DNA from: Winogradskyella aurantiaca
GTDB lineage: Bacteria > Bacteroidota > Bacteroidia > Flavobacteriales > Flavobacteriaceae
DNA length: 64,000 bases
Direction: 5' to 3'
Assembly: GCF_003362725.1 (NCBI RefSeq)
Contig: NZ_QKTV01000009.1
Span: 1 to 64,000 of the forward strand
The position numbers were made by a program, and so were the translations under genes. Under the pieces are notes generated by a model. The model searched no databases, was not told the DNA's origin, and worked only from the letters and a program-made list of their open reading frames with translations. This document shows positions 44,119-52,372 of the stretch, one piece after another. Each line of letters begins with the position of its first letter. Position 1 is the first letter of the stretch.

Positions 44119-45138
44119 ATGAAAAAAATTACTTTATTAATTACATTAACGCTAACCTTTATGTTAGTGGCTCAACCAGGGCCAAATGATGGGTTGTCAT
44201 TTAATGGTGTTGATCAATTCTTTATCATGCCAGATTCTGACAATATTAATACGACAACAGTTCAGAATAGAACTATAGAAACCTATTTTAAAGTAACCGA
44301 TGGTACTGATCGTCAGGTCTTTTACAAGGAAGGTGCACAGGTAAACACTATTAAGTTCTATGTTGAAAACGGTGAGCTGTATGTTGGTTCTTACCGAAAC
44401 AATGGTGGAAATAACAAATCAATCTGGTTTAGAACTCCTGTTGCCAATAATACTTGGTATCATGTTGCTTTAGTATTGGACAATGCATCAAGATTACTAT
44501 TTTATTTAAACGGACAACTTCAGGCAACTAATACCAATTATTTTGAATTGCCATTCCATCCTGGAAATTTTGAGATTGCAAGAACTCAAGGTCCAGCAAG
44601 ATATCCTGATTGTGATACCTGGGGTACCAATGGAAACGTTGAAGAATGTTTAGGTGATGTTACCAATACAGATAATATTCAATTATTCTATGAAGGTAGA
44701 ATTTATGGATTCAGAATCTGGGATGATGTAAGAACAGAGCAAGAAATTATGACAAACATGAATGTTCTTATTACTGATCCTACCTCTGATAGAGGTGAAG
44801 ATTTGATTGCATTTATTGATGGTAATGTGATGGTGTTTAAGGATGATGATGGCGATTTTGACACTCAGGAATCTTCAGGAAATGTTCTTAGCCTTGAGGA
44901 TTTTACACAAAGTGAGTTTAAGATTTACGTAGAAAATAACTTCTTAAATGTAGAGTCTACAGACGGGATTTTACCTGAAGGATTAGTTTTATATGATTTA
45001 ATTGGGAAAGTAGCGGCTGAGAACACTAATACCACTCAATTGCCGGTAAGTGAATTATCAGATGGTGTTTATATTCTTAGAATTAACCATCAGGGAATGA
45101 GTGTGAGTAAGAAGGTTTTAATACAACGTAAGTATTAA
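44119..45138 (+). CDS. secreted LamG-domain protein with T9SS sorting domain
   Basis: About 339 residues from ATG 44119 (MKKITLLITL), which begins a clean signal peptide ending near MLVAQ; the frame extends upstream but without signal sequence. The middle 200 residues form a LamG/concanavalin-like fold (NTWYHVALVLDNASRLLFYLNGQ, RIYGFRIWDDVRTEQEI), usually carbohydrate- or glycan-binding. The last 75 residues (VENNFLNVES, VLYDLIGKVA, GVYILRINHQG, KKVLIQRKY) are a type A T9SS C-terminal sorting domain. Probably surface-exposed or secreted through the PorU/PorV pathway. The ligand is not predictable. Confidence 0.85.
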   Translation: MKKITLLITLTLTFMLVAQPGPNDGLSFNGVDQFFIMPDSDNINTTTVQNRTIETYFKVTDGTDRQVFYKEGAQVNTIKFYVENGELYVGSYRNNGGNNKSIWFRTPVANNTWYHVALVLDNASRLLFYLNGQLQATNTNYFELPFHPGNFEIARTQGPARYPDCDTWGTNGNVEECLGDVTNTDNIQLFYEGRIYGFRIWDDVRTEQEIMTNMNVLITDPTSDRGEDLIAFIDGNVMVFKDDDGDFDTQESSGNVLSLEDFTQSEFKIYVENNFLNVESTDGILPEGLVLYDLIGKVAAENTNTTQLPVSELSDGVYILRINHQGMSVSKKVLIQRKY

Positions 45139-45217
45139 ATCTGAATTAAAGGTTATTAACTAACTGATAATCTTTAATTTAACAACATATTAAGAGGCGC
45201 ATTGATACAACGATTTG

Positions 45218-45302
45218 TATCTTTGTGCCATCTTTTTAAAGACATTGTCTTGTACAAAGATTGATTAATAGCCAAAAGCTTCAACCGCAGGTTGAGGCTT
45301 TT
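45218..45302 (+). promoter_or_regulatory. candidate orphan promoter leading into a hairpin; possible small RNA
   Basis: TATCTTTG (45218-45225), a perfect -7 element, lies on the plus strand 80 bp past the LamG gene. About 50 bp downstream is the strong hairpin that also ends purE. No plus-strand gene follows. Either a roughly 70-75 nt small RNA is made, or the -7 match is chance; no -33 TTG supports it. Confidence 0.28.
45274..45302. terminator. terminator hairpin after purE
   Basis: A 13-bp stem (AAAAGCTTCAACC with GGTTGAGGCTTTT, one T-G pair) with a GCA loop, 5 bp past the purE stop. U-runs are contained in the stem base on both strands, so it may act both ways. Confidence 0.7.
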
Positions 45303-45307
45303 CTGGT

Positions 45308-45787
45308 TTAGAGGTTTTTTGAAGCTTCGATTACTTTAGCTTTTAAGCTCTCTTTGTAGGCAATAATTCTATCCAGTACCTCTGCGTCAGAAGACCCAAT
45401 TATCTGCGCTGCCAAGATCCCGGCATTTTTCGCTCCATCTAAGGCCACTGTGGCCACAGGGACACCTCCAGGCATTTGTAAGATCGATAAAACAGAGTCC
45501 CAACCATCAATTGAGTTGCGACTTTTAACAGGTACACCTATCACTGGTAAAGGGGATAAAGAAGCAATCATGCCGGGGAGATGAGCAGCACCACCAGCAC
45601 CAGCGATTATTACTCTTAGTCCTCGTTGATGTGCATTTTTTCCATAATCAAACATCTTCTCGGGTGTTCTGTGCGCCGAGACAATATCAATTTCGGTCTG
45701 GATTCCTAATTCACTTAAAATATCAATTGCATCTTGCATCACCGGAAGGTCGCTATTGCTACCCATAATTATTCCAACCTTTGCCAT
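45308..45787 (-). CDS. purE: N5-carboxyaminoimidazole ribonucleotide mutase
   Basis: Converts N5-CAIR to CAIR in de novo purine synthesis. 159 residues. Family motifs are GSNSDLPVMQDA at the N terminus, SAHRTPEKMFDYG and AGAGGAAHLPGMIASL. Class I (bacterial, PurK-dependent) is inferred from the presence of purK directly upstream (11-nt gap). Confidence 0.96.
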   Translation of the reverse strand: MAKVGIIMGSNSDLPVMQDAIDILSELGIQTEIDIVSAHRTPEKMFDYGKNAHQRGLRVIIAGAGGAAHLPGMIASLSPLPVIGVPVKSRNSIDGWDSVLSILQMPGGVPVATVALDGAKNAGILAAQIIGSSDAEVLDRIIAYKESLKAKVIEASKNL

Positions 45788-45798
45788 TTATTATTTCT

Positions 45799-46956
45799 CT
45801 AATTATTACTGATTACACGAATGGTTCGTTTTACTTTTTCCGCCATTATTCGGGCTTTGTCCATGTCTTTGTTAACAATGGTTACATGGCCCATTTTTCT
45901 GAATGGTCTTGTCATTTGTTTTCCATAGATGTGTGGTGTCACACCATCTAGAGCCATAATTTCCTCAATATTTTCATAAACCACCGGGCCAGTATACCCT
46001 TCTTCTCCTACTAAATTAACCATAACTCCAGCAACTTTACTGTCTGCATTCCCTAGTGGTAAATTTAATATAGCCCTAATGTGTTGCTCAAATTGCGAGG
46101 TATAACTTCCTTCAATTGAATAATGTCCAGAATTATGAGGTCTTGGAGCAACTTCATTCACTAGAATCTCGTCGTCCTCAGTCTGAAACATTTCTACGGC
46201 TAATAAGCCTACATGTTCAAATGCAGCAGCAGTTTTTAAGGCTATCAATTCAGCTTTTCGTTGAATTTCAATGGGTATCCTAGCAGGGCAAATAACATAC
46301 TCCACTTGGTTAGCTTCAGGGTGAAACTCCATTTCAACAGTTGGGTAGGTTTTTAAATGGCCATTGGCATTTCTAGCTACAATAACAGCAAGCTCGTTTT
46401 TAAAGGGAATCAATTCCTCAGTGATGCATTCTACATTTGGTAGGTCAATTAAATCTGTATAGCGACGTACTATCTTAACTCCCGTACCGTCGTAACCAAA
46501 TTGAGCACTTTTCCATACAAATGGATAGGATAAGCCTCCATTTTCAACCGCTTCATCAATTTCTGAAGTATAAGCAAAACGGTTAAAATCAGCTGTTGGG
46601 ATATTATGATCTCTATAAAACAGTTTCTGCTTTGCTTTATTCTGTATGGTTCTTAAAACCTTGGATTGTGGGTAGACTGTTTTTCCTTCTTTTTCTAATT
46701 GCTCAAGTGCATCAACATTGACATTTTCAATCTCAATGGTGATCATGTTCGCCTTTCTTCCAAAATCAAGCACTGTATCATAGTCCATTAAATCACCATT
46801 GTAAAACTCGTTACAAGCCAATCTAGAAGGGGCTTCCAGGGATGGGTCAATCACTAATGTGTAAATATCATACATTCTGGTATAATAAAGCATCATTTTA
46901 CCCAGCTGCCCTCCACCTAAAATTCCAAGTTTAAAATCCGAAGAGAAATAATTCAT
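45799..46956 (-). CDS. purK: N5-carboxyaminoimidazole ribonucleotide synthase
   Basis: ATP-grasp enzyme making N5-CAIR from AIR, bicarbonate and ATP. 385 residues. N-terminal ILGGGQLGKMM, the ATP-grasp lid around YPFVWKSAQFGYDGTGV, and the metal-binding NEVAPRPHNSGHYSIEG are present. First gene of the purKE pair on the minus strand, with a good promoter 20-50 bp upstream. Confidence 0.96.
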   Translation of the reverse strand: MNYFSSDFKLGILGGGQLGKMMLYYTRMYDIYTLVIDPSLEAPSRLACNEFYNGDLMDYDTVLDFGRKANMITIEIENVNVDALEQLEKEGKTVYPQSKVLRTIQNKAKQKLFYRDHNIPTADFNRFAYTSEIDEAVENGGLSYPFVWKSAQFGYDGTGVKIVRRYTDLIDLPNVECITEELIPFKNELAVIVARNANGHLKTYPTVEMEFHPEANQVEYVICPARIPIEIQRKAELIALKTAAAFEHVGLLAVEMFQTEDDEILVNEVAPRPHNSGHYSIEGSYTSQFEQHIRAILNLPLGNADSKVAGVMVNLVGEEGYTGPVVYENIEEIMALDGVTPHIYGKQMTRPFRKMGHVTIVNKDMDKARIMAEKVKRTIRVISNN

Positions 46957-46976
46957 TTCAGTAATTCTATAAGATG

Positions 46977-47007
46977 CAAAAGTAAGTGCATTTTATCTGT
47001 AAGGCAA
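46977..47007 (-). promoter_or_regulatory. purK-purE promoter (-33/-7 type)
   Basis: On the minus strand TTG (47007-47005), a 20-bp spacer and TACTTTTG (46984-46977), a perfect -7 element. Predicted start site about 15 nt before the purK ATG. Confidence 0.6.
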
Positions 47008-47073
47008 AAATACACGATAGGAAAGCATACTTTAAAATATACCATCAAAAACGATAATTAATACTAGTATGAT

Positions 47074-47081
47074 TATCTTTG
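47074..47081 (+). promoter_or_regulatory. hpt-adk promoter -7 element
   Basis: TATCTTTG, a perfect match, 23 bp before ATG 47105. It lies inside the coding frame of the longer alternative start (47069), which it therefore disfavours. Confidence 0.5.
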
Positions 47082-47104
47082 CCCTTCTAATTTCTGCAAT
47101 ACAG

Positions 47105-48214
47105 ATGATTAAGTTACATGATCTATATTTTAAACCGTTCATTAGTGCAGAGCAAATTGACGCTGCTGTAACAAGAATGGTGGATGAAATAGCTACTGAT
47201 CTTGGTGATGAGGTTCCAGTATTTGTTGGGATCATGAATGGATCCTTCATGTTTGTTAGTGATTTCGTAAAGAAATATCCTAAACCATGTGAGGTTACCT
47301 TTATTAAATTGGCTTCCTATGCAGGACTTAAATCTACAGAAGATATCCAACGCCTGATAGGATTAACTCAAGATCTAACTGGACGAACAGTTGTGATTTT
47401 GGAGGACATTATTGATTCTGGAAATACACTTGCAGAGGTACACCGCATATTTAAAAATGAAAATGTAAAATCTCTGACCATTGCTACACTGTTTCATAAG
47501 CCAGAAGCCTATAAAAAGGACTTTAAATTGCATTATGTAGGGATAAACATCCCTAATAAATTTATTGTTGGCTATGGTTTAGACTACGAAGGTTTGGGAA
47601 GGGATTTACCAGAAGTATACCAGTTAAAAACAACACAACACATGACAAATATTGTCCTATTTGGCCCTCCAGGGGCTGGTAAAGGTACTCAAGCAAACTT
47701 TTTAAAAGAAAAATATAGTCTTGTACACATATCTACAGGAGATGTATTTAGATACAACATAAAAAATGAAACAGCACTTGGGATGTTAGCAAAGTCCTAT
47801 ATGGATAAAGGGCAATTAGTTCCAGATAAGGTGACGATTGATATGTTGAATAATGAGGTTGAGAAAAATGCCGATGCCAACGGATTTATCTTTGACGGTT
47901 TCCCTAGAACCAACGCACAGGCTGAAGCATTGGATAAACTTATGGATTCCAAAGATTCTCAAATTAACGCTATGGTAGCTCTTGAAGTTGAAGATGATAT
48001 TCTTGTTGATCGTCTTTTAGAGCGTGGCAAAACTAGTGGCCGTTCTGATGATGCTGATAAGAGTATTATTCGTAATCGTATTAAAGAGTATTACGATAAG
48101 ACAGCGATTTTAAAAGACTATTACACCAAGCAAGACAAGTACTTTGGTGTTGATGGTGTTGGTGATATCTCTGAAATCACCAATCGCCTTAGCACTGTAA
48201 TAGATGCCTTATAA
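47105..48214 (+). CDS. hypoxanthine phosphoribosyltransferase - adenylate kinase fusion
   Basis: One chain of about 369 residues carrying two purine enzymes. Residues 1-175 are an HPRT domain (VGIMNGSFMF, the PRPP loop VVILEDIIDSGNTL), salvaging hypoxanthine/guanine to IMP/GMP. From about residue 180 an adenylate kinase begins with P-loop GPPGAGKGT (187-195), GFPRTNAQA and the lid-flanking LLERGKTSGRSDD; the short lid lacks the long Cys-containing insert. ATG 47105 (MIKLHDLYF) is preferred over 47069 because of the promoter position. The obgE and channel genes follow in the same direction. The adk part has no separate start signal that I can see, although an internal ATG precedes it (MTNIVLFG). 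Confidence 0.93.
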   Translation: MIKLHDLYFKPFISAEQIDAAVTRMVDEIATDLGDEVPVFVGIMNGSFMFVSDFVKKYPKPCEVTFIKLASYAGLKSTEDIQRLIGLTQDLTGRTVVILEDIIDSGNTLAEVHRIFKNENVKSLTIATLFHKPEAYKKDFKLHYVGINIPNKFIVGYGLDYEGLGRDLPEVYQLKTTQHMTNIVLFGPPGAGKGTQANFLKEKYSLVHISTGDVFRYNIKNETALGMLAKSYMDKGQLVPDKVTIDMLNNEVEKNADANGFIFDGFPRTNAQAEALDKLMDSKDSQINAMVALEVEDDILVDRLLERGKTSGRSDDADKSIIRNRIKEYYDKTAILKDYYTKQDKYFGVDGVGDISEITNRLSTVIDAL

Positions 48215-48235
48215 GCTTAATTAAAATATTAGAAT

Positions 48236-49234
48236 TTGACCGAAGGCAATTTTGTTGATTATGTAAAGATGCATGTCACATCTGGTAATGGTGGCAAGGG
48301 CTCTGCACACCTGCATAGAGAAAAATACATTGCCAAGGGTGGGCCAGATGGAGGTGATGGTGGTCGTGGTGGTCATGTTATAATTAAAGGTAATGCCAAT
48401 CTTTGGACCTTATTACATTTAAAGTATAAGCGACATTTAAAGGCTGGACATGGGGAGCATGGAGGTTCTTCCAGAAGTACTGGAGCGGATGGGTCTGATG
48501 TTTTTATTGAGGTGCCTTTAGGAACTGTTATAAAAGATACAGATTCTGGTAAAACCTTGTTTGAAATTACAGAAGACCAGGAAGAAAAAATTGTTGCCAA
48601 GGGTGGTCTTGGAGGTCGTGGTAATTGGCATTTTAAAAGCCCAACCAATCAAACTCCAAGGTACGCGCAGCCTGGAATCCCTGGAGAGGAAGTCAATGTA
48701 ACCATTGAATTAAAAGTTTTAGCAGACGTAGGATTGGTTGGATTTCCTAATGCTGGGAAATCAACACTTCTGTCCGTCATAACCTCAGCCAAGCCAAAAA
48801 TTGCTGACTACGAGTTCACAACTTTGAAACCTAATTTAGGGATTGTCAAATACAGAGATTATCAGTCTTTTGTGATGGCAGATATTCCCGGAATTATTGA
48901 AGGTGCTGCCGAGGGTAAAGGTCTTGGTCATTATTTTCTAAGGCATATTGAAAGAAATTCGGTATTATTATTCTTAATTCCTGCTGATGCTGATAATGTT
49001 GCTAAGCAATATCATATATTATTGAGTGAATTGCGTCGATATAATCCTGAGATGCTGGACAAAGAACGGTTTATAGTCATATCTAAATCGGACATGCTGG
49101 ATGATGAACTCAAATCTGAGTTAACTGAAGAACTACATAAAGAACTCGGGTTGGAATTTATGTTTATTTCAAGTGTGGCACAACAAGGACTTGTAGAATT
49201 GAAAGATAAGCTTTGGTCGATGCTTAATGAGTAA
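48236..49234 (+). CDS. obgE: Obg family GTPase CgtA
   Basis: Ribosome-associated GTPase needed for large-subunit maturation and growth control. 332 residues: N-terminal glycine-rich Obg domain ([29 protein letters not shown], about 10-160) and a GTPase domain with G1 [10 protein letters not shown]3 DIPGII and G4 SKSD. It starts at TTG, as judged by the family-typical start [10 protein letters not shown] right after it; no earlier in-frame ATG is available. 21-bp gap to adk; the next gene overlaps its stop. Confidence 0.95.
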   Translation: MTEGNFVDYVKMHVTSGNGGKGSAHLHREKYIAKGGPDGGDGGRGGHVIIKGNANLWTLLHLKYKRHLKAGHGEHGGSSRSTGADGSDVFIEVPLGTVIKDTDSGKTLFEITEDQEEKIVAKGGLGGRGNWHFKSPTNQTPRYAQPGIPGEEVNVTIELKVLADVGLVGFPNAGKSTLLSVITSAKPKIADYEFTTLKPNLGIVKYRDYQSFVMADIPGIIEGAAEGKGLGHYFLRHIERNSVLLFLIPADADNVAKQYHILLSELRRYNPEMLDKERFIVISKSDMLDDELKSELTEELHKELGLEFMFISSVAQQGLVELKDKLWSMLNE

Positions 49235-49958
49235 AATGAGTTTTAAACAACGAATTAAGAGTATTGTTGAATATAATGACAACACCTTGAGTCATTACTT
49301 CGCCTACTTTATTCAGTTTCTCATAATTGTCTCTGTTATTACCTTCTCGTTTGAAACGCTTCCAAATATATCAGAAAGCACCAAGTTTTTGTTGCATATA
49401 ATCGAAGTAGTTTGTGTCATAGTATTCACCATTGAATACCTGGCGCGTATTTATGTCGCTGATCATAAATTAAAGTTTGTATTCAGTTTTTTTGGCATCA
49501 TTGATTTATTGGCGATACTTCCATTTTACCTCTCATTCGGTGTTGATTTAAGATCTCTAAGACTTATGCGTCTGTTTAGGTTGTTCAGATTGCTTAAGCT
49601 TGTGCGGTATAATAAGGCGATGCGTCATTTTACTGAGGCTATGCTTTTGGCAAAGGAGCAGATAATTTTATTTATGGGCGTAACCTTAATACTTATATAT
49701 TTCTCAGCAGTGGGTATTTATTACTTTGAAAATGAGGCGCAGCCAGATCATTTTTCTTCTGTTTTTGATAGTCTTTGGTGGTCTATTGTAACCTTAACAA
49801 CGGTTGGTTATGGGGATGTTTATCCAATTACTGTTGGCGGTAAAGTGTTTACATTTTTTATTCTTCTTATAGGATTAGGAATTGTTGCCATTCCAACCGG
49901 TATTATTTCCTCATCACTAACTAAAACCATCGAAGATAAATCTCACGAGAAGCGTTAA
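49227..49958 (+). CDS. voltage-gated-type potassium channel, six-TM
   Basis: Ion channel of the inner membrane. 243 residues with six TM segments. S4 is rich in Arg at every third to fourth residue ([19 protein letters not shown]), and the pore loop carries the selectivity filter TVGYGD. No cytoplasmic RCK or cyclic-nucleotide domain is present. The first ATG overlaps the obgE stop by 8 bp; ATG 49236 (MSFKQR) is an alternative that removes the overlap. Probably translationally coupled to obgE. Confidence 0.9.
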   Translation: MSKMSFKQRIKSIVEYNDNTLSHYFAYFIQFLIIVSVITFSFETLPNISESTKFLLHIIEVVCVIVFTIEYLARIYVADHKLKFVFSFFGIIDLLAILPFYLSFGVDLRSLRLMRLFRLFRLLKLVRYNKAMRHFTEAMLLAKEQIILFMGVTLILIYFSAVGIYYFENEAQPDHFSSVFDSLWWSIVTLTTVGYGDVYPITVGGKVFTFFILLIGLGIVAIPTGIISSSLTKTIEDKSHEKR

Positions 49959-50002
49959 AGAACAAAATTCTATCCTCATTTTTCTTAATTTTAAAGAAAA
50001 GT

Positions 50003-50533
50003 ATGGTGGTGAAAAACGGTGTTAGCTTCTTAGTATTTCTGTTTGTTTTAAGTTGTGGTCCAGCGATTAACTATGACTATGATAGAAACGCGGATTTCGG
50101 TGCGTATAAGACCTATCTCTATTACAGCGATATTCAATCAGGATTAAGTACCTTGGATGAGCGACGCTTATTGAGAGCTCTTGACAGCCAGCTAAAAGTT
50201 ATGGGCTATACCAAATCTTCTAAGCCCGACTTTATAATTAATATTAGTGGAAATGCCTATGAAACCAACAATACGTCAAGTGTTGGGCTTGGAGTTGGAG
50301 GTACCGGGGGTAATACTTCTGGTAGTATTGGTGTTAGTGTTCCTATAAATAACTATAAAACTTATGATGAATTGGTGATTGAATTTGTAGATGAGAAAAA
50401 GGAGACTACAATTTGGTTGGCTGATGTTAATGTTGTTGTTCCTAACTCAGAGACTCCTGAAAATCGCGATGCCTATTTCCAAAACCTTGTGAATAAGATA
50501 CTTAGTAATTATCCACCTAAAAAAAAGAAGTGA
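50003..50533 (+). CDS. DUF4136 lipoprotein
   Basis: 176 residues with an N-terminal signal and lipobox-type Cys (FVLSCGP). The body follows the DUF4136 pattern: YDYDRNADFGAYKTYLY near the start, RLLRALDSQLKVMGY, DFIINI, and a Gly-rich segment followed by VIEFVDEKKETTIWLADV. Function unknown; family members are envelope lipoproteins. It stands 44 bp after the channel gene and 81 bp before the TPR gene. Confidence 0.82.
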   Translation: MVVKNGVSFLVFLFVLSCGPAINYDYDRNADFGAYKTYLYYSDIQSGLSTLDERRLLRALDSQLKVMGYTKSSKPDFIINISGNAYETNNTSSVGLGVGGTGGNTSGSIGVSVPINNYKTYDELVIEFVDEKKETTIWLADVNVVVPNSETPENRDAYFQNLVNKILSNYPPKKKK

Positions 50534-50614
50534 CAGCTTTCCTTAGGAACTAAAGTTCGATAGAATTGTAATTTGAATTAAAATTAACGACTAGATACAC
50601 ATAACTACTTTTTT

Positions 50615-51577
50615 ATGAGATACCTACTTTTATTCATTTTTTCTACTATACTCATAAATGTTGTCAACAGTCAAAGTTTGACCTTAGAAGTGGATGGTCT
50701 GTTTCAAAAAAGAGAGTATGATACTGCGGCGAAAATTTTAAATGAGTATTTAAAAACGCGACCAGAAGATAAAGAAGCTTATGAATTATTAGGGGATGCC
50801 TATGGGTATCAACGTGCATGGGATGCGGCAATAGAAATTTATTCAAGTCTGGTAAGCCAATATCCTGAAGATGCTGATTTATATTACAAATTGGGTGGTT
50901 CTTTGGGGCTAAAGGCCCAATCTGTTAATAAATTAAAAGCCATCACTTATGTTGGAGATATTAAAGAGGCATTAAAAGAGGCCATACGTATAGATCCAAA
51001 TCACATTGAGGCGCACTGGGCTCTCATAGAATTGTATATCGCCTTACCTGGAATTCTAGGAGGTAGCAATAAAAAAGCACTTGATTATGCTACCAAATTA
51101 ATGGACGTTTCTGCGGTGGATTGTTATTTGGCCAAGGGATATATTTATGAGTACGACGATGAACCAGAGCTGGCTGAATTCAATTATTTAAGGGCTGTGG
51201 AGGTTGGTGGCTCCGTGGTCTGTTACAGGGAGCTTTCAGAGTTTTACCAAGAGGAAAACCAACCTGATAAAGCCATTAAAACCCTAGAAGAAGCTCAAGA
51301 ATTACACCATAGAAATGCCTTGCATTATCAAATTGGTAAGGTATCTGCAGATTATAAGGTAGACCTTGACAAAGGATTGATTTGCCTTAATACCTATATA
51401 AAGAACTATACATCAAAGGACGGAGTTCCAATTGAATGGGCTTATTACCGTTGTGCCCAGATCTATCGCCATCAGAATAACAAAGAAGAGGCCTTGCAAC
51501 ACATTGATCGTGCCTTGTCCTTGCGTGCGGATTTCCCTCAGGCGCTCCAAGAAAGGAAACGAATCCAGAATTTATAA
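50615..51577 (+). CDS. tetratricopeptide repeat protein, exported
   Basis: 320 residues with signal peptide (NVVNSQS cleavage). At least six TPR-like helix pairs can be followed, e.g. PEDKEAYELLGDAYGYQRAWDAA, DADLYYKLGGSLGLKAQ, HIEAHWALIELYIA, IEWAYYRCAQIYRHQNNKEEAL. A periplasmic protein-interaction scaffold is likely; no specific partner is known from context. The next gene begins about 100 bp downstream, a regulator with its own promoter. Confidence 0.82.
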   Translation: MRYLLLFIFSTILINVVNSQSLTLEVDGLFQKREYDTAAKILNEYLKTRPEDKEAYELLGDAYGYQRAWDAAIEIYSSLVSQYPEDADLYYKLGGSLGLKAQSVNKLKAITYVGDIKEALKEAIRIDPNHIEAHWALIELYIALPGILGGSNKKALDYATKLMDVSAVDCYLAKGYIYEYDDEPELAEFNYLRAVEVGGSVVCYRELSEFYQEENQPDKAIKTLEEAQELHHRNALHYQIGKVSADYKVDLDKGLICLNTYIKNYTSKDGVPIEWAYYRCAQIYRHQNNKEEALQHIDRALSLRADFPQALQERKRIQNL

Positions 51578-51641
51578 CTATTAGATAATCAGTTGAGAAT
51601 GGTAGAATTAATCTGCTAAATAACTGTTAATTATTTTAAAT

Positions 51642-51664
51642 TAATAGTAATACTATTATATTTG
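51642..51664 (+). promoter_or_regulatory. tetR promoter -7 element overlapped by a 7-bp-arm palindrome (candidate operator)
   Basis: TAATAGT (51642-51648), a 3-nt spacer, and ACTATTA (51652-51658) form a perfect 7-bp-arm inverted repeat. Its right arm overlaps the -7 element TATATTTG (51657-51664). ATG 51683 follows. This is a classic arrangement for autorepression by a TetR protein. Confidence 0.5.
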
Positions 51665-51682
51665 CAATTAAATATTTTAGAA

Positions 51683-52372
51683 ATGATAAAATTGCTATCA
51701 AATTTAAAAATTGCAGTACCAGACAAGATTTATATCAAAGATCCAGAGTCTTCTGATCTTGGTAAGCGCATTATTCAGCACAGTATAGTACTTATAGATG
51801 AGTTAGGCTTCGATAGTTTTACCTTTAAAAAATTGGGAGCTAAAATTGGTTCCAATGAGAGCTCTATTTACCGCTATTTTGAGAGTAAACACAAGTTGTT
51901 ATTGTATTTGACATCTTGGTATTGGGCATGGATCGAGTACCATCTGGTATTCGCAACTTTTAATGTATCGGACCCCGAGTTGCAACTATCAAAAGCCATT
52001 GAAATTATATCCAAGAATGTTGAAGAAGATCAGGCCTTTTCCCATATTAATGAGGTAGCTCTTAACCGAATTATTATTAATGAATATTCAAAATCTTATC
52101 TCACTAAGGAGGTAGATAGTGAGAATAAAGAAGGATACTTTGTTGTTTATAAACGACTGGTAACTAGACTTAAAGATATGATTCTGATAATCAACTCTAA
52201 TTATAAGTACCCTGCTAGTTTGGCGAGCACCATCATTGAAGGGTCACTGCATCAGCACTATCTCAAAGATCATTTCAGGTCCATTACGGACTGTTCAGAA
52301 ACAACAACCCCGGCCGAGTACTTTACACATTTGGTCTTATCAACCTTAAAACAAACTACACATGACAAATAA
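51683..52372 (+). CDS. TetR-family transcriptional regulator
   Basis: About 229 residues from ATG 51683; a TTG-initiated longer frame (51662) would start within the promoter -7 element, so I reject it. N-terminal HTH: FDSFTFKKLGAKIGSNESSIYRYFESKHKLLLYLTSWY, with the typical recognition helix and Y-RYF. The C-terminal ligand domain is helical. First gene of an export operon; its stop lies inside the start of the next gene (11-bp overlap). A dyad over its own promoter suggests autorepression. The ligand is unknown. Confidence 0.85.
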   Translation: MIKLLSNLKIAVPDKIYIKDPESSDLGKRIIQHSIVLIDELGFDSFTFKKLGAKIGSNESSIYRYFESKHKLLLYLTSWYWAWIEYHLVFATFNVSDPELQLSKAIEIISKNVEEDQAFSHINEVALNRIIINEYSKSYLTKEVDSENKEGYFVVYKRLVTRLKDMILIINSNYKYPASLASTIIEGSLHQHYLKDHFRSITDCSETTTPAEYFTHLVLSTLKQTTHDK

